Part shown: piece after piece, positions 54,087 through 63,100 of the stretch
How the letters are laid out: the number at the start of each line of letters is the position of its first letter
Position numbering within the stretch: the first letter of the stretch is position 1
DNA from: Pseudomonas iridis
Lineage (GTDB): Bacteria; Pseudomonadota; Gammaproteobacteria; Pseudomonadales; Pseudomonadaceae
Direction: 5' to 3'
NCBI RefSeq assembly: GCF_017980685.1
Contig: NZ_JACXXO010000007.1
Span: forward strand, 221,373 to 285,372
Length of the DNA: 64,000 nt
The notes under the pieces: generated by a model
Databases searched by the model: none
Seen by the model: the letters and a program-made list of their open reading frames with translations, nothing else
What the model was told of the DNA's origin: nothing
Made by a program: the position numbers and the translations under genes

Positions 54087-54782
54087 ATGAAATACCTGAT
54101 CGACAAGGCTGCATACGACGCGCTCGAACCATCCATGCAGGCTTTCTACAAAGCCCAGGGTGAAGACTACGTGCTGACTGTTGAGGGGCTGCCTACTGGC
54201 GGTGCTGACCTCGACGGCCTGCGCAACCAAGTGCAGACGCTACTTACCGAGAAAAAGGAGGAGAAGCGCAAGCGCGATGCGGCCGAGGCAGAGCAGCGGC
54301 GCCTGCAGGAAGAGTCGCAGCGCGCCAATGGCGAGTTCGAGCAGCTCTACACCAGCGCCCAGCAGGCATTGGAGGCAGAGCGCGCCAAGAACCTGGAGAT
54401 CACGACCCGGGTTGAGCGCCGCGACCTGAGCGCAGCAGCCAGCAAGATCGCCACCGGCATTGCCGACGGTGAGAACGCCGAGATCCTGGCTGAGTTCGTT
54501 GAGCGCCGCCTGAAGATCGTAGAAGGCCAGGTCAAGGTAACGGACGCATCCGGCAACCTGACCATCGCAACACTCGATGACCTGGCTAAAGAATTCCAGC
54601 AAGCGCCGCGCTACGCAGCATTGGTGCGCGGCACGCAAGCAAACGGTGGCGGGGCTACCGGGGGGAAGGGTGGCGGGGCCACCAAAACGTGGGAACAAAT
54701 GACCGGTATGGAGAAAGTTGAACTCCGCCGAACCAACCCCGCCGAGCACGCGCGCATGAAAGCCGCTGCTAAGGCCGATTAA
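54087..54782 (+). CDS. scaffold-like protein
   Basis: 231 aa from ATG 54087. A long coiled coil (KKEEKRKRDAAEAEQRRLQE, then further Glu-rich helices) and a Gly-rich C-terminus. The position before the coat gene suggests a scaffold. The frame is open further upstream but an upstream start at 54045 crosses the hairpin. Confidence 0.7.
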   Translation: MKYLIDKAAYDALEPSMQAFYKAQGEDYVLTVEGLPTGGADLDGLRNQVQTLLTEKKEEKRKRDAAEAEQRRLQEESQRANGEFEQLYTSAQQALEAERAKNLEITTRVERRDLSAAASKIATGIADGENAEILAEFVERRLKIVEGQVKVTDASGNLTIATLDDLAKEFQQAPRYAALVRGTQANGGGATGGKGGGATKTWEQMTGMEKVELRRTNPAEHARMKAAAKAD

Positions 54783-54796
54783 AAGGATCTTCCGCA

Positions 54797-55819
54797 ATGC
54801 CTACCATTCTCTCGGACGTCGTGTTTCGCGACGAACTGCGCGACTACATCAGCGTCAACAGCGTCGAGCGCACCGCGTTCTTCGAGTCGGGCATCCTGAC
54901 CACCAATTCGGACATGACCACTCTGCTGGCCAGCCCGTCCAACACCTTCACCATTCCGTGGTGGGTTGACCTGGATGCGTCTATCGAATCGAACTACTCG
55001 AACGACGTGTACACCGACATCGCTGTACCGCTTTCGGTCACCAGTGCCTTCATGCAGGCGCGCGCTGCGTACCTCAACGAAGGCTGGAACTGCATGAACC
55101 TGGTGAAGAACATCACCAAGCAGGATCCTTTGGAGTTCGTGGCCGGCCGCCTGATCTCCTACTGGCAGCGTGTTGCCCAGCGCCGCACCATCGCCACCGC
55201 AGTCGGCATCTACAACGACAACATCGCCTCCAACGGTGGCGACATGGTCGTGGACGCCGGGGGCATCATCGGCCCGGCTGCCGTGATTCGCGCCAAGGGC
55301 ACCATGGGCGACTACAGTGGCCAGCTGGGCGGCCTGAGCGTGATCGCCATGCACTCGGCGGTGCACACCGAGCTGTCGATTCAGAACCAGATCGACTTCA
55401 CCCCGATTGCGGACCAGATCCCAGAGTTCGGTCGCTTCCAGGGCATGCGTGTTGTGCTGGACGACGGCCTGCCGGTAATCGGCACCGGGCCGACTGCCAA
55501 GTACCTGTCGATCATCTTCGGCCCTGGTGCGATCGGTTACGCCGAGGCACAGCCGGAAGGCGAAGACGGCCTGGAATACGACCGTGCTCCGGATCGCGGC
55601 AACGGTGGCGGTACCGAAACTCTGTGGACTCGTCGCAACTTCGTTGTGCACCCGCTGGGCTTCTCGTTCACCAGCGCGACGATCACCGGCACCCCGACCA
55701 CCACTCGCCCGATCTCGGCGAACTGGGCGGACCTGGCCCTGGCCACCAACTGGGAGCGCAAGTTCGCTCGCAAGCAGGTGCCTATGGCATTCATCACCTC
55801 GCTCGTAACTGCGGCGTAA
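54797..55819 (+). CDS. major capsid protein
   Basis: 340 aa. MPTILSDVVFRDELRDYISV, then SGILTTNSDMTTLLASPSNT and a C-terminal NPLGFSFTSATITG-like stretch (HPLGFSFTSATITG). It resembles coat proteins of the Gp13-like family. AAGGATCTTCC precedes the start. A G+C-rich hairpin follows. Confidence 0.82.
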   Translation: MPTILSDVVFRDELRDYISVNSVERTAFFESGILTTNSDMTTLLASPSNTFTIPWWVDLDASIESNYSNDVYTDIAVPLSVTSAFMQARAAYLNEGWNCMNLVKNITKQDPLEFVAGRLISYWQRVAQRRTIATAVGIYNDNIASNGGDMVVDAGGIIGPAAVIRAKGTMGDYSGQLGGLSVIAMHSAVHTELSIQNQIDFTPIADQIPEFGRFQGMRVVLDDGLPVIGTGPTAKYLSIIFGPGAIGYAEAQPEGEDGLEYDRAPDRGNGGGTETLWTRRNFVVHPLGFSFTSATITGTPTTTRPISANWADLALATNWERKFARKQVPMAFITSLVTAA

Positions 55820-55823
55820 TTGC

Positions 55824-55849
55824 TGCCTGGCCCCTCCGGGGGCTGGGCA
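55824..55849 (+). repeat. hairpin after the capsid gene
   Basis: TGCCTGGCCCC, 4-nt loop, GGGGCTGGGCA with two G-T pairs. No T-tract, so it may be an mRNA stabiliser rather than a terminator. Confidence 0.55.
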
Positions 55850-55866
55850 ATTGAAGGAGACACGAC

Positions 55867-56073
55867 ATGCCCGTTCAAAAAGACAATCACATCGACCCGA
55901 ACCTCAAGGCCCGGTGGGGCTTTGCCGGTACCGAGGGCAATGTCACCGTCGGCCCTCAGACCGTGGGCGAGACCGGTGGTGTTGATTCCGCGAGGACGGA
56001 TTCGGACGAATCTGCGGCTCGAAACAACGGTGGCGGCGAAAAAACCGAAGCCGCGAAAGCGAAGTCCAAGTAA
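55867..56073 (+). CDS. phage hypothetical protein
   Basis: 68 aa, strongly polar and disordered with a Lys/Glu end (EKTEAAKAKSK). Downstream of the capsid gene; perhaps a head decoration or linker. No family recognised. Confidence 0.6.
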   Translation: MPVQKDNHIDPNLKARWGFAGTEGNVTVGPQTVGETGGVDSARTDSDESAARNNGGGEKTEAAKAKSK

Positions 56074-56113
56074 CACCCGGGGCTCCGGCCCCACTCATTC
56101 AAGCGGAGGCCAG

Positions 56114-56503
56114 ATGGCAACCTACATCACCGTGGCGGACGTAGACACCATCCTCGGCGCGACATGGACCACCGAGGACAAGAAGGTGCGCGCGGTCATG
56201 CAGGCCAACGCCTATCTGACCTCCCTCAAGCTGGTCGGCATCGACATGGATGCCATTCCCGAAGACGTGAAGCTGGCCGGGGCCGAACTTGCCCAGACCG
56301 CCGCGCTCGGAAAGCTGTACCAGCAGACGACAGAGGGCGTGCTGGAAGCCAAGACGGTGAAAGCCGGTTCGGTTACCACCAGCAAGACCTTTGCCTCGTT
56401 CGACTCCAGCAAGACCATTGCGCTGCCCGACGGCGTTCAGTTCGCCCTGGCCCTGCTCAACCCCTGGATGGCAAGCGCATTCAGCTTCAACGTCTACAGG
56501 TGA
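56114..56503 (+). CDS. head-tail connector protein
   Basis: 129 aa from ATG 56114, with GGAGG upstream. MATYITVADVDTILGATWTT followed by a helical core (AELAQTAALGKLYQQ) fits an adaptor of the portal ring (DnaT-like/gp6 position). Confidence 0.65.
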   Translation: MATYITVADVDTILGATWTTEDKKVRAVMQANAYLTSLKLVGIDMDAIPEDVKLAGAELAQTAALGKLYQQTTEGVLEAKTVKAGSVTTSKTFASFDSSKTIALPDGVQFALALLNPWMASAFSFNVYR

Positions 56504-56506
56504 GCC

Positions 56507-56863
56507 ATGGGCATTCGCGAAGAGATCCAGGCTGATCTGGCTGAGGCGTTCGACACTGACCTGGCTGATGCGGTGCTGCCTTTCACGGGCGGCATCACCA
56601 TCCCGGGAGCATGGGATCCGGTTACCGAAACCGGTGGTGATCCAGTTGTCATCGCCTACAGCGGGCGCGGCGTGTTCGACGGCTTCAAGCTCGACAGGGT
56701 GGACGGCGCGAACATCCGTGCCACCGACCAACTGCTGATCGCGCTGACCAACGAAACGACCGGTATCCCGGACATCGGCCACAAGATCAACGATTACGAC
56801 GTGGTTAACGTGCAGGTCGACCCGGCTCAGGCGACCTATCAAATTCAGCTGAGGAAGACGTAA
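56507..56863 (+). CDS. head-tail joining protein
   Basis: 118 aa, beta-rich with GRGVFDGFKLDRVDGANIR and NDYDVVNVQVDPA. Position suggests the stopper. Its last base overlaps the next gene (TAATGG). Confidence 0.6.
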   Translation: MGIREEIQADLAEAFDTDLADAVLPFTGGITIPGAWDPVTETGGDPVVIAYSGRGVFDGFKLDRVDGANIRATDQLLIALTNETTGIPDIGHKINDYDVVNVQVDPAQATYQIQLRKT

Positions 56864-57288
56864 TGGGCAGCGGATGGAGTATTCCCCCGACAGCATTCGC
56901 TGACCTGATCGATGATGAGGTGGGCAAGCGCGTTCGGGTCATCGCCATGGCGCTGCTGAATGAAGTGGTGCTGCGCTCTCCGGTCGGTAACCCAGCGCTC
57001 TGGAAGAATCCGCCACCACCTGGCTACGTCGGCGGTAGGTTTCGCGGCAGCCACATCGTTAGCATCGGAAGTCCCGTTTACACCGTCACCAACACCGTCG
57101 ACCCGGGTGGCGCAGACACGATCAATCGCGGCATGGCTGTGCTGTCTGGCCTTGAGCCCTACACGCAGGTATTCATCCAGACGAACCTGCCCTATGCCGA
57201 GCGCATCGAGCTTGGGCATTCGACCCAGGCACCGAGCGGGGTTTATGAACTTGCCTTTGTTGGCGTGTCCGAGGCCTACCGAGAATGA
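56863..57288 (+). CDS. HK97 gp10-like tail completion protein
   Basis: 141 aa; VVLRSPVGNPALWKNPPPPGY and the end AYAERIELGHS-like stretch (PYAERIELGHSTQ) match the gp10/neck family. It precedes the tail terminator by 4 bp overlap. Confidence 0.7.
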   Translation: MGSGWSIPPTAFADLIDDEVGKRVRVIAMALLNEVVLRSPVGNPALWKNPPPPGYVGGRFRGSHIVSIGSPVYTVTNTVDPGGADTINRGMAVLSGLEPYTQVFIQTNLPYAERIELGHSTQAPSGVYELAFVGVSEAYRE

Positions 57289-57680
57289 CCTACGAGCAAA
57301 TCAGGCTGGCGGTCAAGTCTCGCATGGCGACCTTTACCGGCATCGCGCAAGAACGAATAGATCACCAGAACCAGCCAGAGGTGTTTGCCACTCCAGCCGC
57401 TGGCCTCTGGTGCCGGCTGGTCATCCAGCATGCAACGGCCTTCATGGCAGGCATGGCAGACAAGCCACACACCCGAAGGCCTGGAATTATCACCATTCAG
57501 TGCTTCGCCAGGGTGCGCACCGGCACCAAGGCCATCAACGACCTGACCGATGCACTGATAGCCCACTTCGGCTACTGGTCCTCCGGCGACCTTGAGTGCA
57601 TGGAGGGCAGCCAGATCATCGCTGGCGAGCTCGAAGGTTTCTATCAGATCAACGTGAACATCCGGTTCCGCGCCGGCTGA
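57285..57680 (+). CDS. tail terminator, DUF4128
   Basis: 131 aa. MTYEQIRLAVKSRMATFTG, then GLWCRLVIQHA and GFYQINVNIRFR. This matches DUF4128 tail terminator proteins that cap the tail tube. Confidence 0.72.
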   Translation: MTYEQIRLAVKSRMATFTGIAQERIDHQNQPEVFATPAAGLWCRLVIQHATAFMAGMADKPHTRRPGIITIQCFARVRTGTKAINDLTDALIAHFGYWSSGDLECMEGSQIIAGELEGFYQINVNIRFRAG

Positions 57681-57699
57681 CCCAGCAACACCAATCCCA

Positions 57700-57721
57700 C
57701 CCGCCTTGAGCGGGTTTTTTT
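57700..57721 (+). terminator. terminator-like hairpin before the tail tube gene
   Basis: CCCGC, loop CTTGA, GCGGG, seven T; 24 bp before the tail tube ATG. Confidence 0.75.
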
Positions 57722-57744
57722 ATGCCCACAGAAAGGTGGAAAAA

Positions 57745-58905
57745 ATGAGCTCCGGCGCCAAAGTCACGAGTTATCTGATTGCCGAGGTAACACCCGGCGT
57801 AACCCCCACCGGCACATTCGACACGCTTCGACTGACCGGCAACACCCTGTCACCCACCGTCAACACCCAGGCAAGCGACGAGATCACTGATTCGCGCGTA
57901 AGCCAGGGCTCGGTGGCCACCAGCACTGACATTCAGGGCGACCTGACTGCCGAGCTTTCGTATGGCACGTTCGACAAGCTGTTCGAGGCTGCCTTCTACG
58001 GCACCTGGACCGGCAACGTCCTGACCGTCGGCGATACCCGGCACACCTTCACCGTCGCCAAGAACTACAGCGATGTGAACGTGTTCACCCTGTTTAAGGG
58101 TATGCATGTGTCGACCTTCGCCCTGGACATCCCGTCTGACGGCAAGATCACCGCCACGTTCACCATGATGGGCCTGGACTACGCGGACGGCGACAGCAAC
58201 ATGGTCACCGCGATCAACCCGCCGACTGCTACACCGTTCATGTCGAACATCAACGTTGGCACTCTGCTGGTTGATGGTGCCTCGCTGGAAGGCGTTGCGT
58301 GCGTATCAGCCATGTCGATCAACCTGGACAACAGCCTGCAAACTCAACGCTGCCTGGGTAACGGCAAGCTCGGCCCTGGCGCTCACATCGCCACCGAAGC
58401 GGCCATCACCGGCAGCATCACCCTGGCCTGGTCGAATCGCGCGTGGCAGCTCTGGAAAAACCAGTTCACCCGGGCACCGATTGCGGTTTCGTTCCCGATC
58501 ACCGACAGCCTTGGCAACGAATACACCTTCGACTTCCCGGCGCTGGAGATCGACGGCGACCTGCCGAACGGCGGCAAGCGTGACCTGATCGAGGTGACGC
58601 TGAACTACACCGTCTCGAAGCTGGCACCAACCATCACCCGCACGCCTGCTGATGCAGTGGCATCGGTTGCTGTGGCTCCAACGACTGCAAGCGTTGTCAT
58701 CGGCGCAACCCGCCAACTGACTCCGACTGTTCTGCCGTCCGGCTCGACCCAGACCGTCACCTGGTCCAGCGCAACGCCATCTGTTGCAACGGTCAGCAGC
58801 TCCGGCCTGGTCACCGCAGTATCGGCCGGCACATCCGTTATCACCGCAACCAGCACCGCCGACGGTACCAAGACGTCGACATCGACCATCACCGTTACCG
58901 CGTAA
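57745..58905 (+). CDS. major tail tube protein with Big2 Ig-like domain
   Basis: 386 aa from ATG 57745. Residues 1-300 form the tail tube part (GTFDTLRLTGNTLSPTVN, SDEITDSRVSQGSVATSTDI). Residues about 310-386 are a bacterial Ig-like (Big2) domain with the classic VTWSSATPSVATVSSSGLVT pattern. Ig-like domains on tail tubes protrude and may bind cell surfaces or glycans. Confidence 0.82.
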   Translation: MSSGAKVTSYLIAEVTPGVTPTGTFDTLRLTGNTLSPTVNTQASDEITDSRVSQGSVATSTDIQGDLTAELSYGTFDKLFEAAFYGTWTGNVLTVGDTRHTFTVAKNYSDVNVFTLFKGMHVSTFALDIPSDGKITATFTMMGLDYADGDSNMVTAINPPTATPFMSNINVGTLLVDGASLEGVACVSAMSINLDNSLQTQRCLGNGKLGPGAHIATEAAITGSITLAWSNRAWQLWKNQFTRAPIAVSFPITDSLGNEYTFDFPALEIDGDLPNGGKRDLIEVTLNYTVSKLAPTITRTPADAVASVAVAPTTASVVIGATRQLTPTVLPSGSTQTVTWSSATPSVATVSSSGLVTAVSAGTSVITATSTADGTKTSTSTITVTA

Positions 58906-58920
58906 CCGATCAAACCCTTT

Positions 58921-58959
58921 GACTGCCCCGGCGATTACGCCAGCCGGGGCAGTCCTTTT
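58921..58959 (+). terminator. strong hairpin after the tail tube gene
   Basis: GACTGCCCCGGC, 10-nt loop, GCCGGGGCAGTC (perfect 12 bp) and CTTTTT. It separates the tail tube from the chaperones. Confidence 0.75.
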
Positions 58960-58983
58960 TGGCGTGGCGTAGAGGATTTACCA

Positions 58984-59469
58984 ATGGCTCTGCAACTGAA
59001 AAAGAAATCGGAAAATAACACCGAAGCAAAGTGGTTCGATTACGACGCTGACACCAAGATTCAGCTGGTCGGCATCGACGACAAGAATTATCAAGTGGCC
59101 CTGGAGCGCGCTCGCCGCCGCCTGCGCAACAATGACGCCCGCTTCGGTGAGGGCGACGTCGGCGTAGTAGAAGGCGAAAAGAAAGAGCACGACACTCAGT
59201 GCGCATTGCTGGCGACCTTCATCCTAAAAGATTGGGAAGGCGCCCTGGACGAAGAAGGCAATCCGCTCAAATACACCCAGGAACTCGGCGCGAAAATGCT
59301 GGAAGGAGACATCGACTTCTTCATTTTCGTTATCAAGTCCGCCTCGGCCTTCGCTGGCGAGTTGAAAGAAGAGCTGGCCGAGACCATGGGAAAGCCATCG
59401 CCCGCTTCGAGTGGGAAAGGGAGTGGTCGGGCAAAACAGAAAAGCGAAGCGCCGTCTACGCCAGCCTAA
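58984..59469 (+). CDS. tail assembly chaperone (G-like)
   Basis: 161 aa, charged and helical, with KYTQELGAKMLEGDIDFFIF and a Pro/Ser-rich tail. It is the short product of a G/GT pair: at codons ATG GGA AAG (59386-59394) the heptamer G-GGA-AAG allows a -1 slip into the frame that runs on to 59711. Confidence 0.8.
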   Translation: MALQLKKKSENNTEAKWFDYDADTKIQLVGIDDKNYQVALERARRRLRNNDARFGEGDVGVVEGEKKEHDTQCALLATFILKDWEGALDEEGNPLKYTQELGAKMLEGDIDFFIFVIKSASAFAGELKEELAETMGKPSPASSGKGSGRAKQKSEAPSTPA

Positions 59470-59711
59470 AAATCGAAGTTCCTGAAGAGCCGGAGATCGA
59501 CCCAATCACTGCCTACCTGCTGAACACGTTTCGCAACGTGTGCCGGGGTAGGCGGATGGTGTCGAGCATGGCGGGGGCTTTCCCCTTGCCACTGTCCGCC
59601 CGGGAGATCAGCGACTGGCTGGAGGCTCACCCGGCGCCGATGCCGCGCGATGAGGTTGACGAGGTTATGTTTGCCCTCGATTACATCGTGATGAGTGAGA
59701 AGGATGAGTAG
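58984..59711 (+). CDS. GT-like tail chaperone by -1 frameshift
   Basis: Reading 137 codons to 59394 and then the -1 frame gives about 242 aa. The extension starts AIARFEWEREWSGKTEKRSA and ends YIVMSEKDE. The -1 frame has no ribosome binding site or good start after 59394, and it joins smoothly at the slippery site, as in lambda gpGT. Confidence 0.8.
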
Positions 59712-59718
59712 CGACTTC

Positions 59719-59750
59719 CTGTAAATGATAGATTGATGTCATTTACAGGG
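59719..59750. promoter_or_regulatory. 11-bp inverted repeat over the moron ribosome binding site
   Basis: CCTGTAAATGA (59719-59729) and TCATTTACAGG (59740-59750), perfect, 10-nt loop. The last bases of the 3' arm are part of the AGGGAG Shine-Dalgarno (59748-59753). It could be an operator or a translation-blocking hairpin. Confidence 0.6.
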
Positions 59751-59760
59751 AGTGCCACTG

Positions 59761-60111
59761 ATGAAAATGAATGTCGCTGTTTTTGGCTTGCTGCTGGTCT
59801 GCTCTAGCGCCTTTGCTGATCCCGTGGTTGATGCTTATGACGCGCTAATGGCGGCCGGTAAGGTCGCGGCGCAGCACGGCGCAGCCTGCGAGGCGTCAGT
59901 TCAGAAAGACGACGTGTCGCCATGTCGCGCCTTCACCAAGGCAAACGATGTGTACCGGGGAAAGATCAAGGCGTTTCTTGCGACAATCGATCCGAAGACG
60001 GACAACGTGTACAACCATATCAACAAGCAGGACGTGGAAGCCTACATGGAGCAGAACAAAAGAATTGAGCGCTCTATGGATTATGTGATCGCGCATTCCG
60101 AATCGAGCTAA
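59761..60111 (+). CDS. secreted moron protein
   Basis: 116 aa from ATG 59761 (GGAG 7 nt upstream): signal peptide MKMNVAVFGLLLVCSSAFAD and a helical mature domain with two cysteines. It lies between the chaperone and tape measure genes, flanked by an inverted repeat and a terminator, so it is an independent unit. A lysogenic-conversion or superinfection-exclusion role is possible; no family recognised. Confidence 0.65.
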   Translation: MKMNVAVFGLLLVCSSAFADPVVDAYDALMAAGKVAAQHGAACEASVQKDDVSPCRAFTKANDVYRGKIKAFLATIDPKTDNVYNHINKQDVEAYMEQNKRIERSMDYVIAHSESS

Positions 60112-60153
60112 TCAGGGGTTGCGCCGCCTAAACGCGGAAGAATTTACCAACAG

Positions 60154-60178
60154 ACCGGGCACTTTGCCCGGTTTTTTA
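60154..60178 (+). terminator. terminator after the moron gene
   Basis: ACCGGGC, loop ACTTT, GCCCGGT and a T-tract, ending 18 bp before the tape measure start. Confidence 0.8.
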
Positions 60179-60195
60179 TTGCCCGGAGAAAAGCA

Positions 60196-63100
60196 ATGAC
60201 TCAGACCTCGCGCCTGGTAATAGAGCTAGATAGCCGGGATGCCGAGCAGAAGGCTACCGATGTTCGCAAGGCGCTGGGGGCGCTTGAAGATGCCGGGCTC
60301 AGCATCAAGCCTGCAATGGACAAAGCGCGCGACGGCATGGAGTCGATGGGTAAGGGCGCCGAAAAGGCGAGTAAGTCCATCGAGGACGAGCGCGAAGAGA
60401 TCGAGCAGCTGCTGAGCAGCATCGATCCGCTCACTCGCAAGATGAACGAGCTTGAGAAGCAGGAGCTGGCACTCGCCAAAGCGCGCAAGTCCGGCAAGAT
60501 TGACCTCGACACGTACAACGATTATCAGGACAAGCTGAAATCAACACGCTCGGCGCTGACAGGCTTCAACAGCGACCTTAATAAAACCGGAATGTCTGCC
60601 AAGGCGACAGCCGCCGCATTGCGCGGCGTCCCTGCTCAGTTCACCGACATCGCCACGTCACTGCAGGGCGGCCAGGCGCCACTCACTGTATTCCTGCAGC
60701 AAGGCGGCCAGCTCAAGGATATGTTTGGCGGCGCGGGTCCGGCGGCCAAGGCACTGGGTGGTTATGTCCTCGGCCTGATCAGTCCGTTAACCGTGGCTGC
60801 AGCCGCGATCGGCACGCTTGGCGTGGCCTACTACCAAGGATCAAAGGAGGCCGACGCCTACCGCCTATCTATCGTCACCACGGGCAACGCAGCAGGCACA
60901 ACAACCGATGCGCTGGCCAGTATGGCTGTAAGAATCGGATCCACCGTAGGCACAACGGGCGAAGCAGCCGCAGCGTTAGCGCTGCTAGCATCAAACGGGA
61001 AAATTGCCAGTGATGGTTTTGAGCAGATCGCAACGTCAGCCATAAGCTTCGAGCGGGCTACCGGAAAGGCTGTATCCGACACTGTTTCCGAGTTTGCGGC
61101 CCTTGCGGATGACCCGGTAAAAGCCGTCGCGGCGCTCAATGAAAAATACAACTTCCTCACAGCGTCTGTTTACGAACAGATCCGCGCAGCACAGGACATG
61201 GGCGAGAAGGAAGCGGCCGCATCTATCGCCCAAGAGGCCTATGCAAAGGCTCTTGATGCGCGATCTAAAACCATGCGCGACAGCCTTGGGATTGTGGAGA
61301 AGGCTTGGGGCGGAATCACCAAAGCCGCGAAAGATAGCTGGGATGCGATGCTTGGGGTCGGGCGAACTCAGTCGCTTGATGAGCAGATTGCTAATACCAA
61401 GCAGTTGTTAGCCGACCGAAAGGATAGCTTTGTCTCCAAGCTCTTCCCAGATGACCTCGGGCAAAATAGCCAATCTACGAAGTTCCTCGAGCAGCGACTG
61501 AAGTTGCTCGAGCAGCAGCGCGAAGTTCTCGTCGACCAAGGAAAGGCCGAGGGGGAAAACGCTCGAATTCAAAGGGAGGGCCTCGCCGCCTACGACGGCT
61601 TCCAAAAAAGCATCGAAGGCAATTTTTCCAAGACTCAGAAAATGAACAAGGCGCTTGAGGATGAGGAAAAGCGCATAGCAGCAGCGCGCCTGGCTGGCTA
61701 CACCATCACTGCCGAGCAGGAGGCGGCGGCCTACAAGGCCATTCGCGAAAACAGCACCTACAAGGAAGCGGCGGCTAAAAAGGAGAAGGCCTACACAGAA
61801 GACGCCGGCACCAAGGCTCTCGATCAGGCCAAACAACAATACGCCGTATTGATGGAGCAGTCTTCGCTGATTGATCAGCAGGGTATCGGCACCAAAGCGC
61901 TCGGGGCTGCAGCAAAGGACCTGATCGAATGGGAGCAGCAGCTCGCAAACATCAAGACCAAGCAGACGCTCACGGCCGATCAGCAAAGCCTTCTGGCAAA
62001 AGCTGACCAGATCACAGCGGTAAAGACACAGAGTGCCGAACAGGAAAAGCTGAACGCGCTCAAAAAAGAGGAATTGGAAACCTCCGCCAAGCTACTGGCG
62101 TTCCAAGAGAACCTGACCAACCAACTAAATCTGTCGAGGGAGGGGCTATCCAACGAGTTGGCTGGCATTGGCATGGGTCAGAAAGGCAGGGAGCGCCTTC
62201 GTGAAGATTTGAAAATCCGCCAGGATTATCAAAAACAGCTGACGAAGCTGACCTATGACTACAACAAGATCGTCAATCCAACCAGCGCCGATACCGAACT
62301 GTATGACAGGGAAACCCAGAGCATTAAGGACGCTTTGGATATTCGCCTGGGCGATCAGGAGCAGTTCTACAAGGACCTCGACCGCGCCCAGGCAGACTGG
62401 TCAAACGGAGCCAACGATGCCTGGCATGACTACGTAGATGAAGCAGGCAACATTGCCGGTCAGACCTATGACCTGTTCGATAACGCATTCCACGGGATGG
62501 AAGACTCGCTGGTTGATTTCGTAACCGGTGGGAAGCTGTCGTTCAAGGATCTTGCTGACTCGATCATTGCGGACATCGCACGGATAATCATCAAGACTCA
62601 GGTGGTTACGCCGCTGCTGAACTCGCTGCTCGGTGGTGGTGCTGGGGCTGGTGGCGGGGGAGGTATTGCCTCGCTTTTCAGCGGTTCGTCGTCGAACGGT
62701 TCGGGAGGTGGCGGCCTGTTCAGTGGCCTGGCCGGTCTCGGTCAAAACCTGCTTTCAGCCTGGAACACCATCACCGGCGTTGGCTCGTCCGTGGCTTCTG
62801 GCTACGCATCGGGCGGTATCGGCGGCGCGATCTCAGGCGGTGCCAGCTACTACGGCAACATGCTGTCCAACATCGCCAGCACATTGAGTGGTGGTTTCAC
62901 CAGCTTGATTGGCGGCAATATCGCTATCACGGGGGCGACCGCTGCCGGGACTGCTGCGACTACCGCCGCTTTGACTGGGGTGACTGCTGCTCAGGCCGCT
63001 GCTGCCGCTGCGACGGTGGGCGCCGAAGGGATCACGGCGGCTGCACTTCAGGGCGCTATTGCCGAGGGTGCGGCCTCTATTGGTACGAACATCGGCGTGG

